DNA of 64,000 nucleotides from Angelobacter sp036557225 (GCA_036557225.1 DATBHX010000012.1:1-64000); one strand, 5' to 3'; positions 33,726-43,414 are shown, numbered from the stretch's first letter. Numbers and translations: made by a program. The notes: generated by a model from the sequence alone, not told the origin.

Positions 33726-34757
33726 TTATTCAGCACCCAAGGTTCGCCCGCTGACGGAAAGGCCGTCACGGGCCACGGTTGCCGGCAAGACCTGGCCGCC
33801 ATAGCTACGGATGGCAGCTGAGACATGGTCGCGGTTCTCCGGTTCCGTGAGGAAAACCACGCAGCCGCCACCGCCGGCGCCGCAGACCTTGGCCGCCAGC
33901 GCGCCCTGGCGCAAGGCCACGGCGATGAGTTTCTCGATCATCGGCGTACTGATCCGGGGCGAGTTGGTCTTGCGCAGCTTCCATTCCTCGCGCAGCAGCT
34001 TGGCCACCTGTTTCCAGTCCGCCAAGGAGAGCGCATGATGCATGGCGCGGGCAATCTCGCCGATGCGCTCAAAGTTGTGGAAGATTTTTTTGTCGCCGTT
34101 GATATGCGCCTTGAACACTTCCCAGTTGTTAATACCTGACTTGCGTGGCGCTCCGGTATAGACCAGAACAAAGCGGCGGTCGAGCTCTTCTGCAGCTACG
34201 CGGACAGCGGTATGGTGAATGCCATCCGGATCGAGATGAATGGCGCTCACCCCGCCGTAGAGCGCAGGATAGTAGTCCTGGCAGCCGGTGGGAACTTTGA
34301 TGAGCTGCGCTTCAACATTCTGTGCGATTACGCGAATCTGTTCGCGATCGAGCTTCCGTCCGGTGTACTTGGCCAGCGCGGCCGTACTGGCGATCATCAG
34401 CGCGGACGAGCCGGAAATGCCCGCGCCGGCAGGAGACTCCGAGTTGGTTTCAATTTCAAAACCGCCTTCGGGGGCGAAGAAGCGTGCCAGATGCGCTGCC
34501 AGCGGATGCTTGAATTTGTGCGTGGCGCAGAGCTGCTCCAGGCTGGAAAATTCTTCTTCTACCCCGGTATCAGACGATTTGAGCTTGATCTTTTTGTCGG
34601 GCAGCCGGCTGATGCGGCACTGGGTAAGAATGTTGACGGCAAAGTTCACCGTAACGGCGCCGGGATGAAACAGGTACAGAGGCCAGAGGTCCAGGGTGCC
34701 GCCGGCCAGGTCTACCCGGCAGGGGGCGTGGGCAACAATCGTTCCGGGAGGTGGCAA
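33726..34757 (-). CDS. GHMP-family sugar or mevalonate kinase
   Basis: GHMP kinases phosphorylate galactose, homoserine, mevalonate or heptose-phosphate type substrates. Motif 1 is APCRVDLAGGTLDLWP near residue 10, motif 2 (ATP-binding Gly/Ser loop) is ESPAGAGISGSSALMIA near residue 108, and motif 3 is KVCGAGGGGCVVF near residue 295. The RVDLAGGTLD start and CQDYYPALYGGV resemble the D-glycero-D-manno-heptose 7-phosphate kinase (HddA-like) branch, but substrate assignment needs an alignment. The start is a TTG three bases after the accA stop, and no RBS is clear. As third gene of the dnaE-accA operon it is likely cotranscribed. Confidence 0.85.
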   Translation of the reverse strand: MPPPGTIVAHAPCRVDLAGGTLDLWPLYLFHPGAVTVNFAVNILTQCRISRLPDKKIKLKSSDTGVEEEFSSLEQLCATHKFKHPLAAHLARFFAPEGGFEIETNSESPAGAGISGSSALMIASTAALAKYTGRKLDREQIRVIAQNVEAQLIKVPTGCQDYYPALYGGVSAIHLDPDGIHHTAVRVAAEELDRRFVLVYTGAPRKSGINNWEVFKAHINGDKKIFHNFERIGEIARAMHHALSLADWKQVAKLLREEWKLRKTNSPRISTPMIEKLIAVALRQGALAAKVCGAGGGGCVVFLTEPENRDHVSAAIRSYGGQVLPATVARDGLSVSGRTLGAE

Positions 34758-34760
34758 GCG

Positions 34761-35714
34761 TTATTCCGTAAAGAACCGCGCCATTTGGCGGAACTTGTTA
34801 TAACGGCTGTCGAGGAGCTTTTGCACCGGCTGTTGCTTCAGTGCGTTGAAGTGTTTGAGCAGGACGTCATCCACCAGGGCAGCGGCGGCGTCGTGATCGA
34901 GGTGCGCTCCGCCATCCGGCTCAGGAATGATTTCGTCAATAATCTCCAGCTCTTTCAGGTCAGGTGCGGTAATACGCAGTGCCTGTGCTGCGGTCTCCTT
35001 TTTTGCAGCGTCGCGCCACATGATGGAGGCGCAGCCTTCGGGTGAGATCACTGAATAGACGGAATTCTCCATCATGAAGACGCGATCTGCGACGGCGATG
35101 GCCAGCGCGCCTCCGCTGCCGCCCTCGCCGGTGATGGTGCAGATGATCGGTACTTCAATGCGGGCCATCTCGCGCAGGTTGCGAGCGATGGCCTCCGCCT
35201 GGCCGCGTTCTTCGGCGCCAAGGCCGGGATATGCGCCGGGTGTATCGACAAAAGTGAAGATCGGGCGGCCGAATTTTTCCGCCATCTTCATGCAGCGCAG
35301 CGCCTTGCGGTAGCCTTCCGGATTGGCCTGGCCAAAGTTGCGATACACGCGCTGCTTGGTGTCGCGGCCTTTCTGGTGGCCGATCACCATCACGTTCTCG
35401 CCGCGATAGCGCGCCATGCCGCAGAGGATGGCCGGATCGTCGCCAAAGCCGCGGTCGCCGTGGACCTCGCTCCAATCGGTGAAGAGGCGCTCCACATAGT
35501 CCATGGTGAAAGGCCGCTGCGCATGCCGCGCCAGTTCGGTCTTCTGCCAGGCATTGATATGCAGGCGGATCTGCTCGCGTAGAAAGTTGATCTGGTGCTG
35601 CAGGTGCTTCAACTGCAGACGGGCGTCCTGGTCGGCACGGGCGCGCGTCTCAAGCTGCGCCACCTGCTCTTCAATGACTTCCAGTTGCTTCTGTGCTTTG
35701 ACTGCTGGGTCCAT
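34761..35714 (-). CDS. accA: acetyl-CoA carboxylase carboxyltransferase subunit alpha
   Basis: With AccD, this subunit transfers carboxyl from biotin-BCCP to acetyl-CoA to make malonyl-CoA for fatty acid synthesis. The helical N-terminus (QLETRARADQDARLQLKHLQHQINFLREQI) and the crotonase-like domain with GHQKGRDTKQRVYRNFGQANPEGYRKALRCMKMAEKFGRPIFTFVDTPGAYPG, GEGGSGGALAIAVADRVFMMENSVYSVISPEGCASIMWRDA are diagnostic. Length 317 equals E. coli AccA. It begins three bases after dnaE, and the dnaE-accA adjacency is conserved in many bacteria. accD is not in the window. Confidence 0.97.
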   Translation of the reverse strand: MDPAVKAQKQLEVIEEQVAQLETRARADQDARLQLKHLQHQINFLREQIRLHINAWQKTELARHAQRPFTMDYVERLFTDWSEVHGDRGFGDDPAILCGMARYRGENVMVIGHQKGRDTKQRVYRNFGQANPEGYRKALRCMKMAEKFGRPIFTFVDTPGAYPGLGAEERGQAEAIARNLREMARIEVPIICTITGEGGSGGALAIAVADRVFMMENSVYSVISPEGCASIMWRDAAKKETAAQALRITAPDLKELEIIDEIIPEPDGGAHLDHDAAAALVDDVLLKHFNALKQQPVQKLLDSRYNKFRQMARFFTE

Positions 35715-35717
35715 GAT

Positions 35718-38700
35718 TTAATCGATGATGCGCACCGCACCTCGTCCGCACAACTCTTCCACCCGGGCAATAAAACTGCGGTCTGGACAAATATTATAGC
35801 TGTCGGCTTCCATCACCACCATGAAGTCGCCGCTACGTTCCACGTCAAACAATACTTTGGCCTCGCCCTTTCGTTCCCGGCAGATGGAGTGCAGCGCGTC
35901 CACGGTTGCTTCCGTGGCGGTTTCAAGCGGCACGCGAATGCGTATGGATCGCGGGAGTTTGGGCTGGGCTTCTTCCAGCGGCGTGAGCTGGCTGATGGCG
36001 ATCTTGGGGTTCGACCCCTCTTCCACGCGTACGCTGGCTCGCACCAGCATGGGGATCTCCTGCTTCAGGATGGCTTGCAGCCGCTTATAAGCCTCGGGGA
36101 AGACGATGGTCTCGATCGTGCCCGTCATGTCTTCCATCACGGCCTGCGCATAGAGATCGCCCTTGCGCGACTTGAGCACGCGCACGTTGGAAATGATGCC
36201 GGCGGTGTAAATTTCGTCGCGCCCGGTTCCGGTGGTCATGGCGGTAATGGACTCAGCGGAGAGCGCGCGGAAGTCCTCCAGTTTGTCTCGGTACTTCTCC
36301 ATCGGATGACCGGTGATAAAGAAGCCGAGGACCTCTTTTTCATTGGCCAGGCGCTCATGCTCGTCCCACTCGGGAACGTTGGGGAGCTTGTCGGCGTGGC
36401 CGTTGACCTGTTCGTCCTGGAAGACACCGAAGAGGCCGTGCTGGCCGAGTTCGGCGTCGCGCTGTGTCTTCTGCGCGCGCTCGATGGCTTTATCGAGCAC
36501 GTTCATGAGCTGGGCGCGGTTGCCGAATTCATCCATCGCGCCGGCTTTGATGAAAGATTCGAGCACGCGCTTGTTCATCAGGCGCAGATCGACCTTTTCG
36601 CAGAATTCAAAGATCGAGCTGAAGTGGCCGATCTCTTTGCGCGCGGCAGCAATTGCTTCAATGGCGTTGCGGCCTACGTTCTTTACCGCAGCCAGGCCGA
36701 AGCGTATGGCGTTGCCATGGGGCGTGAAGTCAGAGTCGCTCACGTTGATGTTGGGCGCTTCGACGGGAATCTCCATCTCACGGCATTCGTTGATGTACTT
36801 CACCACGTTGTCCGTGTTGCCCATCTGCGAGGTGAGCAGCGCCGCCATGAACTCGACCGGGTAGTGCGTCTTGAGATAGGCCGTCTGGTACGCCAGCAGT
36901 GCATAGGCGGCGGAGTGCGACTTATTGAAGCCGTAGCCTGCGAACTGCTCCATGAGGTCAAAGATTTTGACGATCTTCTTTTCCGGGAGGCCGCGCTCCA
37001 CCGCGCCTTTCACAAAACGCTGGCGTTGCGCCGTCATCTCCTCAAGAATCTTTTTGCCCATGGCGCGGCGCAGCAGGTCGGCTTCGCCCAGCGAGTAGCC
37101 GGCCAGCACGTTGGCGATCTGCATGACCTGTTCCTGGTAGACGATTACGCCCAGCGTTTCTTTGAGCAGATCTTCCAGTTGCGGCAGCTCGTACTCAACT
37201 TTTTTGCGTCCCCATTTGCGATCGATGAAATCATCGATCATGCCGCCCTGGATCGGGCCGGGACGGTAGAGCGCGTTGAGAGCGGTGAGGTCGTCAATCG
37301 AGTTCGGCTTGTAGCGGCGGAGCACGTCGGTCATGCCGCCGGATTCAAACTGGAAGATGCCGGAAGTAAGACCGGTGTGGAAGACGCTTTCGTAGGTCTT
37401 GGGATCGTCGAGCGGGATCTTCTCCAGGTCGATGGGCGCGCCGCGCTGGGCGATCAGCTTGAGCGCGCCGTCCAGAATCGTGAGCGTAGTGAGCCCGAGA
37501 AAGTCCATCTTCAGCAGGCCCATCTTCTCCACCGCCTTCATGTCATAGGCGGTCACGATTTCATCGTTCTTGGTCTTGTGCAGCGGCACCAGCTCGGTAA
37601 GCGGTTTGGGCGAGATCACTACGCCCGCGGCATGCACCCCGGAGTTGCGCACCAGCCCTTCAAGCTTGCGCGCTGTATCGATCAACTCGCGCACCTGGAC
37701 TTCATTTTCGTAGGCCTGCTGCAGTGGCGGCGAGTCGTCTAGCGCCTGGTCGAGCGTGATGTTCAGAGTGGCCGGCACCATCTTGGCGATGCGGTCCACG
37801 TCGGTATAAGGAATATCCATGGCGCGGCCCACGTCTTTGATGGCCGCCTTTGCGGCCATGGTGCCGAAGGTGATGATCTGGGCCACATTCTCGCGGCCGT
37901 ATTTCTGGGTGACGTATTGGATCACCTCGCCGCGGCGGTTCATGCAGAAGTCAATGTCGATATCGGGCAGCGAGACACGCTCGGGGTTCAGGAAGCGCTC
38001 AAACAGCAGCTCGTGCTGCAGCGGATCGATATCGGTGATGCCCATGGCGTAGGCAACCAGCGCTCCTGCGGCAGAACCACGGCCCGGGCCAACAGGAATG
38101 GAGTTTTCCCGCGCGTAGCGAATGAAGTCCCAGACGATCAGGAAGTAGCCGGAGAACTTCATCTGCTGGATGATCGAGATCTCACGGGCCAGTCGCTGCT
38201 CGTATTCGCTGCGCGATTTCTTGAGACGACCAGCGGCTTCCAACTGGCCCAGGCTCTCCCATCGCCGGGCAAAGCCCTGACGCGCGACGTGCTCAAAGTA
38301 GCTGTCGAGCGTATATCCATCGGGAACGGCAAATTCCGGAAAGGGATTCTTGACCTTATTCAGTTTGAAGTTGCAGCGCTCGGCGATCGCTAGAGTGCGC
38401 TTCAACACATCCTCGCGGCCGTTGAAGAGCTTGGACATTTCGTCAGCCGTTTTGACGAAAAACTGGCTGCCGTGGAATTTAAGCCGGTTGGTTTCGTTCA
38501 CGGACTTGCCGGTCTGCACGCAGACCAGCACGTCCTGTGCGTGAGCATCGTCCTCGCAGAGATAGTGGCTGTCATTGGTGGCCACCATGGGAATGCCCAG
38601 CTCTTTTTCAATGCGGAAGAGATCGGCGTGGATGCGGTGCTCTTCCGGCAGGCCCTGGTCCTGGATTTCCATGAAGAAGTTTTCCGGGCCAAAGATCTCG

Positions 38701-39185
38701 CGGAAATGGCTGGCAGCGCCGCGCGCGGCGTCATATTTGTTGGCCAGCAGGTTCTCACAGACCTCACCCGCCAGGCAGCCGCTCAGGCCGATCAAACCTT
38801 TGCTGTGCTCGGCCAGGAATTTCTTGCTGATGCGTGGCTTGTAGTAAAAGCCATGCAGGCTGGCCTCTGAGGTGATCTTGATCAGGTTGCGGTAGCCTTC
38901 TTCGTTTTCCGCCAGCACCAGCAGGTGATTGTAGGTATCGCCTTCGGGCGGAGCGCGATGGTCGTCCTTCTTGCAGATATACAACTCGCAGCCGACGATC
39001 GGCTTGATGCCGGCCTTTTGCGCCTCGTCCACAAATTCCACCGTGCCGTAGATGTTGCCGTGATCGGTCATGGCCACGGCTTTCTGGCCGACTTCCGCCA
39101 CACGCTTCACCAGGCCGGGGACGCCGCAGGCGCCGTCAAGCAGGGAATAGTCGGTATGAAGGTGCAGATGGACGAACTCAGACAT
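35718..39185 (-). CDS. dnaE: DNA polymerase III subunit alpha
   Basis: The replicative polymerase of 1155 residues is full length. The N-terminal PHP domain begins HLHTDYSLLDGACG, the catalytic palm contains PGRGSAAGALVAYAMGITDIDPL and the metal-binding aspartates in LPDIDIDFCMNRRGEV near residue 400. The tau-binding, (HhH)2 and OB-fold regions (TAGIISNVRVLKSRKGDLYAQAVMEDMTGTIE near residue 1000) follow. It polymerises DNA at the fork. A TATAAT lies 15 nt before the ATG (39201-39206), so the leader is short. It is first gene of the operon with accA and the GHMP kinase. Confidence 0.98.
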   Translation of the reverse strand: MSEFVHLHLHTDYSLLDGACGVPGLVKRVAEVGQKAVAMTDHGNIYGTVEFVDEAQKAGIKPIVGCELYICKKDDHRAPPEGDTYNHLLVLAENEEGYRNLIKITSEASLHGFYYKPRISKKFLAEHSKGLIGLSGCLAGEVCENLLANKYDAARGAASHFREIFGPENFFMEIQDQGLPEEHRIHADLFRIEKELGIPMVATNDSHYLCEDDAHAQDVLVCVQTGKSVNETNRLKFHGSQFFVKTADEMSKLFNGREDVLKRTLAIAERCNFKLNKVKNPFPEFAVPDGYTLDSYFEHVARQGFARRWESLGQLEAAGRLKKSRSEYEQRLAREISIIQQMKFSGYFLIVWDFIRYARENSIPVGPGRGSAAGALVAYAMGITDIDPLQHELLFERFLNPERVSLPDIDIDFCMNRRGEVIQYVTQKYGRENVAQIITFGTMAAKAAIKDVGRAMDIPYTDVDRIAKMVPATLNITLDQALDDSPPLQQAYENEVQVRELIDTARKLEGLVRNSGVHAAGVVISPKPLTELVPLHKTKNDEIVTAYDMKAVEKMGLLKMDFLGLTTLTILDGALKLIAQRGAPIDLEKIPLDDPKTYESVFHTGLTSGIFQFESGGMTDVLRRYKPNSIDDLTALNALYRPGPIQGGMIDDFIDRKWGRKKVEYELPQLEDLLKETLGVIVYQEQVMQIANVLAGYSLGEADLLRRAMGKKILEEMTAQRQRFVKGAVERGLPEKKIVKIFDLMEQFAGYGFNKSHSAAYALLAYQTAYLKTHYPVEFMAALLTSQMGNTDNVVKYINECREMEIPVEAPNINVSDSDFTPHGNAIRFGLAAVKNVGRNAIEAIAAARKEIGHFSSIFEFCEKVDLRLMNKRVLESFIKAGAMDEFGNRAQLMNVLDKAIERAQKTQRDAELGQHGLFGVFQDEQVNGHADKLPNVPEWDEHERLANEKEVLGFFITGHPMEKYRDKLEDFRALSAESITAMTTGTGRDEIYTAGIISNVRVLKSRKGDLYAQAVMEDMTGTIETIVFPEAYKRLQAILKQEIPMLVRASVRVEEGSNPKIAISQLTPLEEAQPKLPRSIRIRVPLETATEATVDALHSICRERKGEAKVLFDVERSGDFMVVMEADSYNICPDRSFIARVEELCGRGAVRIID

Positions 39186-39200
39186 GGAGGCCTAACCATC

Positions 39201-39206
39201 ATTATA
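39201..39206 (-). promoter_or_regulatory. -10 TATAAT of the dnaE operon
   Basis: A perfect TATAAT ends 15 nt before the dnaE ATG, giving an expected leader of about 9 nt. Confidence 0.5.
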
Positions 39207-39308
39207 GCGGGGAAAAATGAGCAGCTGGCCTGTGCAGGCGTGTGGAAAAGAGGGATCAGAACATTGCCAGAACTGCCAAGGTTGTCAATTCCGGCGACTT
39301 GGCGAATT

Positions 39309-39743
39309 CTATTGTGGTTTCGGTTTGTCCATCATGATGTCGTGCTTTGCCTGGCACTCAGCCGCAGGATCCATATTGGCCACGCCCACAAGATCGCCTT
39401 TGCTCGCGTGAAACTCGATGGGAGGTTTCCGCACTTTGGACGGAATGCCCGTGAATCTGACTTTGCCCTGCGCGTTGGTGTAGGCAGTCATATCGAGCTT
39501 GTGCGTTCCCATGAATCCAAAGGCCGTGTGATAGTCGATGCGCGCGGCATACACCGGCTTGGTGTCAGTGCCGGTAACGGTCAGTTCAATGGAGCACGGA
39601 CCGGATTGGGCATCGACGAATGGAACGTCGTCCGGCTGCTGGGGCTGCGCAGGCTGCTGCGCTTGCATGGCAAACAGAACAGCGGCGTTCAAGAGCAGCA
39701 CGAAGAGAGCGATGCCATGAGATGGCTTGTTCCTGGGGCGCAT
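39309..39743 (-). CDS. exported small beta-rich protein of unknown function
   Basis: The ATG at 39743 starts a 144-residue protein with an N-terminal hydrophobic stretch GIALFVLLLNAAVLFAM (signal peptide or anchor), a Pro/Gln spacer (QQPAQPQQPDD), and a beta-rich domain: CSIELTVTGTDTKPVYAARIDYHTAFGFMGTHKLDMTAYTNAQGKVRFTGIPSKVRKPPIEFHA. The pattern of a prealbumin-like/Ig-like domain (ELTVTGxxxxPVYAARI...TNAxGKVRFxGIP) resembles carboxypeptidase-regulatory-like domains. Function is unknown. A TATAAT lies 6 nt upstream of the ATG, with no Shine-Dalgarno. Confidence 0.7.
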   Translation of the reverse strand: MRPRNKPSHGIALFVLLLNAAVLFAMQAQQPAQPQQPDDVPFVDAQSGPCSIELTVTGTDTKPVYAARIDYHTAFGFMGTHKLDMTAYTNAQGKVRFTGIPSKVRKPPIEFHASKGDLVGVANMDPAAECQAKHDIMMDKPKPQ

Positions 39744-39749
39744 CGTTCG

Positions 39750-39755
39750 ATTATA
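39750..39755 (-). promoter_or_regulatory. leaderless-type -10 (TATAAT, N6, ATG)
   Basis: A perfect TATAAT ends 6 nt before the ATG at 39743, the same arrangement as at ribA. No -35 hexamer is visible. Confidence 0.55.
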
Positions 39756-39843
39756 GCCAGAAAAATTATGTTCACGCGAAACGCCGGCCAATACGAAAAT
39801 GCGTTTTGGCCTGACGTGATCGGCTGACAGCACGGAAGAGCTG

Positions 39844-40662
39844 CTAGCTGGCGGTTTTCTGCTGCACGCTCCGGAACAGTTCCTGCATGGCAGAAATGAC
39901 CGCATCCGGTTGCTCGATCGAGCTGCTGTGGCCGGCGCCGGGAATATTGATCATGTGGGCGCCGCGAATGCCGGTAAAGAGGCTGGCGGAGTTGCGTGGC
40001 GGCTGCGCGCTATCGTCCTCGCCGGTAATAATCAGCGTGGGGCACTGGATGGCCGCCATCTCTTTGCCGCGAAACTCGCGCCGCTTGGCAATGGCGCGCA
40101 AGGTTTCCGCAACACTCCGCGGCCGTGTCCGGAATTTGCCTGTCCATGCCTCGAGCATCGCGCGATGCTCGGGGCTGGTGCGGGTTGTTTTTCCAAAAAG
40201 GTCCTTCACGGCGATCGAGGTAAAGGGCGCGATGCCGAACATCTTCACCATCTGGGCCAGGAATGCGTACTTCATGCGGTTATAGAGCTGTTCCCGCATG
40301 GCAGTCGTGTTCATCAAGGTGAGCGTGCGTATCAGGTCAGGATGGCGCGTGGCCAGGCGCATGCCGACAAAGCCTCCCATCGACAGGCCAACGAAATGGC
40401 AGGGCGCGGCTTTGAGTGTGCGAATCAGGATCGCGGCGTCGTCGGTCACGGTTGACATGTCATAGCCGCGGCCTGGATCCTCAGATTGCCCCTGTGCGCG
40501 ATGGTCATAAGCAATCACGCGATACTGCTTTTCGAAGGCAGCGCGCTGCGGCTCAAACATCGTATGGTCCATGAGAAAGCCGTGCGAGAAGACAATGGTC
40601 TCCGGACCGGTGCCGGATTCTTTGTAGAACAGGTTGACGCCGTTGACGGTGATGGTTGGCAT
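39844..40662 (-). CDS. alpha/beta-hydrolase (esterase/haloalkane-dehalogenase-like)
   Basis: The 272-residue protein has the alpha/beta-hydrolase pattern: HGFLMD oxyanion motif near residue 27, nucleophile elbow GLSMGG near residue 94, TGEDD (catalytic Asp region) near 220 and the catalytic His in GAGHSSSIEQPD near 250. The N-terminus VNGVNLFYKESGTG is typical of the 3-oxoadipate enol-lactonase and esterase group. No signal peptide is seen, so it acts in the cytoplasm. The substrate is unknown. Confidence 0.88.
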   Translation of the reverse strand: MPTITVNGVNLFYKESGTGPETIVFSHGFLMDHTMFEPQRAAFEKQYRVIAYDHRAQGQSEDPGRGYDMSTVTDDAAILIRTLKAAPCHFVGLSMGGFVGMRLATRHPDLIRTLTLMNTTAMREQLYNRMKYAFLAQMVKMFGIAPFTSIAVKDLFGKTTRTSPEHRAMLEAWTGKFRTRPRSVAETLRAIAKRREFRGKEMAAIQCPTLIITGEDDSAQPPRNSASLFTGIRGAHMINIPGAGHSSSIEQPDAVISAMQELFRSVQQKTAS

Positions 40663-40831
40663 TTTTTCTGAAATCCCGGATCCCGCGGAGCGGGTGAGGG
40701 AACCCTATTGTCTTCCTGAACCTTTGCGCAGCAAGCAAGAATTATCTCATTCCGATAGGCCCTCAATATAATCGTTACAATAGGGTTCTCTCCCCTTCGG
40801 CTTCGCTCAAGGTCGAGATTGCAGAAAACTC

Positions 40832-42595
40832 ATGGACAACAAAGCCATCGCCAACATCCTGTATGAAACCGCCGAGCTGATGAAGGTCGCGAACGAAGAC
40901 GGGTTTCGCATACGTTCGTATGAGCGCGCTGCGGAGGCGCTGGAAAGCTGGCCGCAACAGGTCCGTGAAATCTATCAGGACGAAAAGGCGCTGTTGGCCA
41001 TCCCTGGCATCGGCAAAGGCATGGCCGGGAACATCCGCGAGCTGCTCACAGACGGCAAGCTTGATGTACATGAAGAGCTGCTCAAGAAATATCACCCATC
41101 CATGTTGCAGCTGTTCAGGGTTTCCGGGCTGGGGCCCAAGACCATTGCGCTGATCTGGGATGCCTTCAAAGTCTGCGACGTAGAGGGCGTGGCCAAGCTG
41201 GCCAGCGAAGGCAAGCTGCGGACATTGCCGCGGCAGAGCGAGAAATCAGAGCAGAAAATCCTGAAGGCGATTGAGAGCTACCGGCAGATCACCGGACGTT
41301 TTCAGCTTGATGTTGCTGATGATGTCGCGCGCAAAATGACGGAGCTTCTGAAAGATCTCCCCGGTGTAGAAAAAATTACGCCTGCGGGCTCATTGCGCCG
41401 CGGTCGAGAGACCGTGGGCGATCTCGACTTGCTGGTGACGGGCAAATGCTGCGAGAGCGAGCCGCAGCGCGAGAAGGTGATCGACAAGATCCTGAGCTTC
41501 CCGGGGATTCTGGAAGTGCTGGCGCGGGGCGAGAACAAGGTCAGCTTTAAGTTGCGCAGCGGCATGCAGGTTGACGTACGGCTGCTTCCACCCGACTCTT
41601 TCGGCGCCGCCATGCAGTATTTCACTGGTTCTAAAAACCACAACGTGCAATTGCGTCAGAGGGCGATCAAGCAGGGTTACACCCTGAATGAATATGGTTT
41701 GATCCGCGTGGAAGACAACAAGCGTGTCGCCGGCAAGACCGAGGAAGAGATCTACAAGAAGCTGGGACTGGCGTACATTCCGCCGGAACTGCGGGAAGAC
41801 TGTGGCGAAATTCAGGCTGCGGCGGAAGGAAAGCTGCCGGAGCTGATCACGCAGGCTGATATCCAGGGCGATGTGCACATGCACACCGTGGAGACCGACG
41901 GCAAGTGCACGATCGAAGAGATGGCTGAAGCCGCGCGCGCCCGTGGCTACAAATATATGGCCATCACCGATCACTCCAAGAACCTGGCTTTCGCCAACGG
42001 GCTGGATGACAAGCGCGCCGAAGCGCATATAAAGAAGATACGAGCCGCCGCCCGGAAATTTCCCGGCATCACGATCCTTGCCGGGATCGAGGTCGATATC
42101 CTGGCCGACGGCGAGCTTGATCTTTCTGATTCCGTCCTGGAGCAGATGGATATTGTGATTGCCAGCGTGCATACGCACATGGAGCAGGATTCGGCGCAAA
42201 TGACAGACCGTCTGCTGCGTGTGATTGCCAACCCGAACACGTCATTGATCGGGCACCCGACCGGGCGCAGGCTTCTGCATCGCGCGGGTTTCAGTTTTGA
42301 CTATGACAAGGTGTTTACCGCGGCCGCCAAGGCCGGCGTGGCCATGGAGCACAACGGTTATCCGGAGCGCCTTGATCTGCGTGACCAGCATCTGCGCATG
42401 GCCAAGGCCAAGGGCGTGAAGTTCATTGTGAATACTGACGCGCATCATACGTCGCACATGGAGAAGATCCGCTATGGCGTGCTGCAACTGCGTCGCGCAT
42501 GGCTGACCAAACAGGATGTGCTCAACACGCTACCGGTGGCGGAGTTCGCGAAAGCGGTAAGACGGGGGCGGCCAGTGCTGGCCGAGGTAGCGTAG
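40832..42595 (+). CDS. polX: DNA polymerase/3'-5' exonuclease PolX
   Basis: Family X polymerase with a C-terminal PHP exonuclease. The N-terminal HhH parts (LLAIPGIGKGMAGNIRELL, LFRVSGLGPKTIALIWDAF) bind DNA. The palm has GSLRRGRETVGDLDLLV with the two metal Asp residues near residue 195, plus DVRLLPPDSFGAAMQYFTGSKNHNVQLR. PHP residues include GDVHMHTVETDG and MAITDHSKN near residue 350-385 and NTDAHHTSHM near residue 535. It acts in base-excision-type repair in bacteria. A TACAAT -10-like hexamer is seen near 40774. Confidence 0.96.
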   Translation: MDNKAIANILYETAELMKVANEDGFRIRSYERAAEALESWPQQVREIYQDEKALLAIPGIGKGMAGNIRELLTDGKLDVHEELLKKYHPSMLQLFRVSGLGPKTIALIWDAFKVCDVEGVAKLASEGKLRTLPRQSEKSEQKILKAIESYRQITGRFQLDVADDVARKMTELLKDLPGVEKITPAGSLRRGRETVGDLDLLVTGKCCESEPQREKVIDKILSFPGILEVLARGENKVSFKLRSGMQVDVRLLPPDSFGAAMQYFTGSKNHNVQLRQRAIKQGYTLNEYGLIRVEDNKRVAGKTEEEIYKKLGLAYIPPELREDCGEIQAAAEGKLPELITQADIQGDVHMHTVETDGKCTIEEMAEAARARGYKYMAITDHSKNLAFANGLDDKRAEAHIKKIRAAARKFPGITILAGIEVDILADGELDLSDSVLEQMDIVIASVHTHMEQDSAQMTDRLLRVIANPNTSLIGHPTGRRLLHRAGFSFDYDKVFTAAAKAGVAMEHNGYPERLDLRDQHLRMAKAKGVKFIVNTDAHHTSHMEKIRYGVLQLRRAWLTKQDVLNTLPVAEFAKAVRRGRPVLAEVA

Positions 42596-42667
42596 GATTC
42601 GGACCAGGGTGGGCCACGGCCCGTGATTTCAGCATCTCAGAAGAGTATCCTGTTTCCGGAGCGAGTT

Positions 42668-43288
42668 ATGCCTGACAACGCCAACCCGAATCCGCCGCCC
42701 GGCAATCCGCCGCAGGCAACTGCGCCGCCAGCCAAGAGCCAGCCTGATGCGGGACACGTTCCCATGACCGAGGAGTTTGACAGCGCCAAGTGGACGCTGC
42801 CTCCAATCGTGCCGCTGCTGGTTGCTCTGGTGCTGGTGGCAGTTGTGGTCACGGTGATTGTGCTCTCCAACCGCACACAGCCAAGCGCCTCCATGGCTAT
42901 CACCAAAGTGGTGGCAGCAGATATGCAGGGAAGCACCATGACGGCGGTCCAGGTAAAACTCGACAACCAGATTGACAAGCCGCTGTGGATCAAAAACATC
43001 ACGGCCGAAATCGAGACCCCCGACGGTAAAAAGCTTCATGACAACGCAGCGCCTTCCGTGGACGCAGCCCGCTACATGGCGGCCATCGCGCCGCTGCAGG
43101 AAGCCAAAGCCGACTGGCTCAAGGAAGAATTGAAGATCCCGTCCAAAACTTCTTACAACGGCGTGGCGATTTTCTCTTATCCCGTGGCCAAGAAGGATTT
43201 TGATGCCCGCAAGTCTCTGACCCTGCGCGTCGAGCTTTACGATAACCCGACACTGGTGGTGGTGAATACGCCGGCGCCTGCGCAGTAG
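42668..43288 (+). CDS. single-pass membrane protein of unknown function
   Basis: The ATG at 42668 has GGAG 6 nt upstream and is preferred over the longer start at 42623. A Pro/Asn-rich cytoplasmic N-terminus (MPDNANPNPPPGNPPQATAPP) is followed by one transmembrane helix (LPPIVPLLVALVLVAVVVTVIVL, about residues 42-64) and an Ig-like beta domain with VQVKLDNQIDKPLWIKNITAEIETPDGKKL. That pattern of a beta sandwich after a membrane anchor resembles DUF-type FxLYD/CARDB-like domains. No family confirmed. Confidence 0.68.
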   Translation: MPDNANPNPPPGNPPQATAPPAKSQPDAGHVPMTEEFDSAKWTLPPIVPLLVALVLVAVVVTVIVLSNRTQPSASMAITKVVAADMQGSTMTAVQVKLDNQIDKPLWIKNITAEIETPDGKKLHDNAAPSVDAARYMAAIAPLQEAKADWLKEELKIPSKTSYNGVAIFSYPVAKKDFDARKSLTLRVELYDNPTLVVVNTPAPAQ

Positions 43289-43396
43289 CGGTTCTGGTCA
43301 GATTCCTCCGCGGTGGTTTTGTCCGCGAAGTTTAGTTGTTGGCTGTGCCCGCCCTTGCCTCGGGGTCTGAAGCCCATCAAATCTAAGATCTAAGCC

Positions 43397-43414
43397 GCAG
43401 GCCTAAAGGCCTGC
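43397..43414. repeat. palindromic hairpin GCAGGCCT-AA-AGGCCTGC
   Basis: A perfect 8-bp stem with a 2-nt spacer. A similar CCTTTAGGC core is part of the structured region at 32232. Confidence 0.7.

Noticed and set aside
35595..37742. 715-residue open frame antisense to dnaE
   Set aside because: It runs opposite to a clearly conserved polymerase gene. In GC-rich DNA such antisense frames are a by-product of codon bias, and the protein has no recognised domain.
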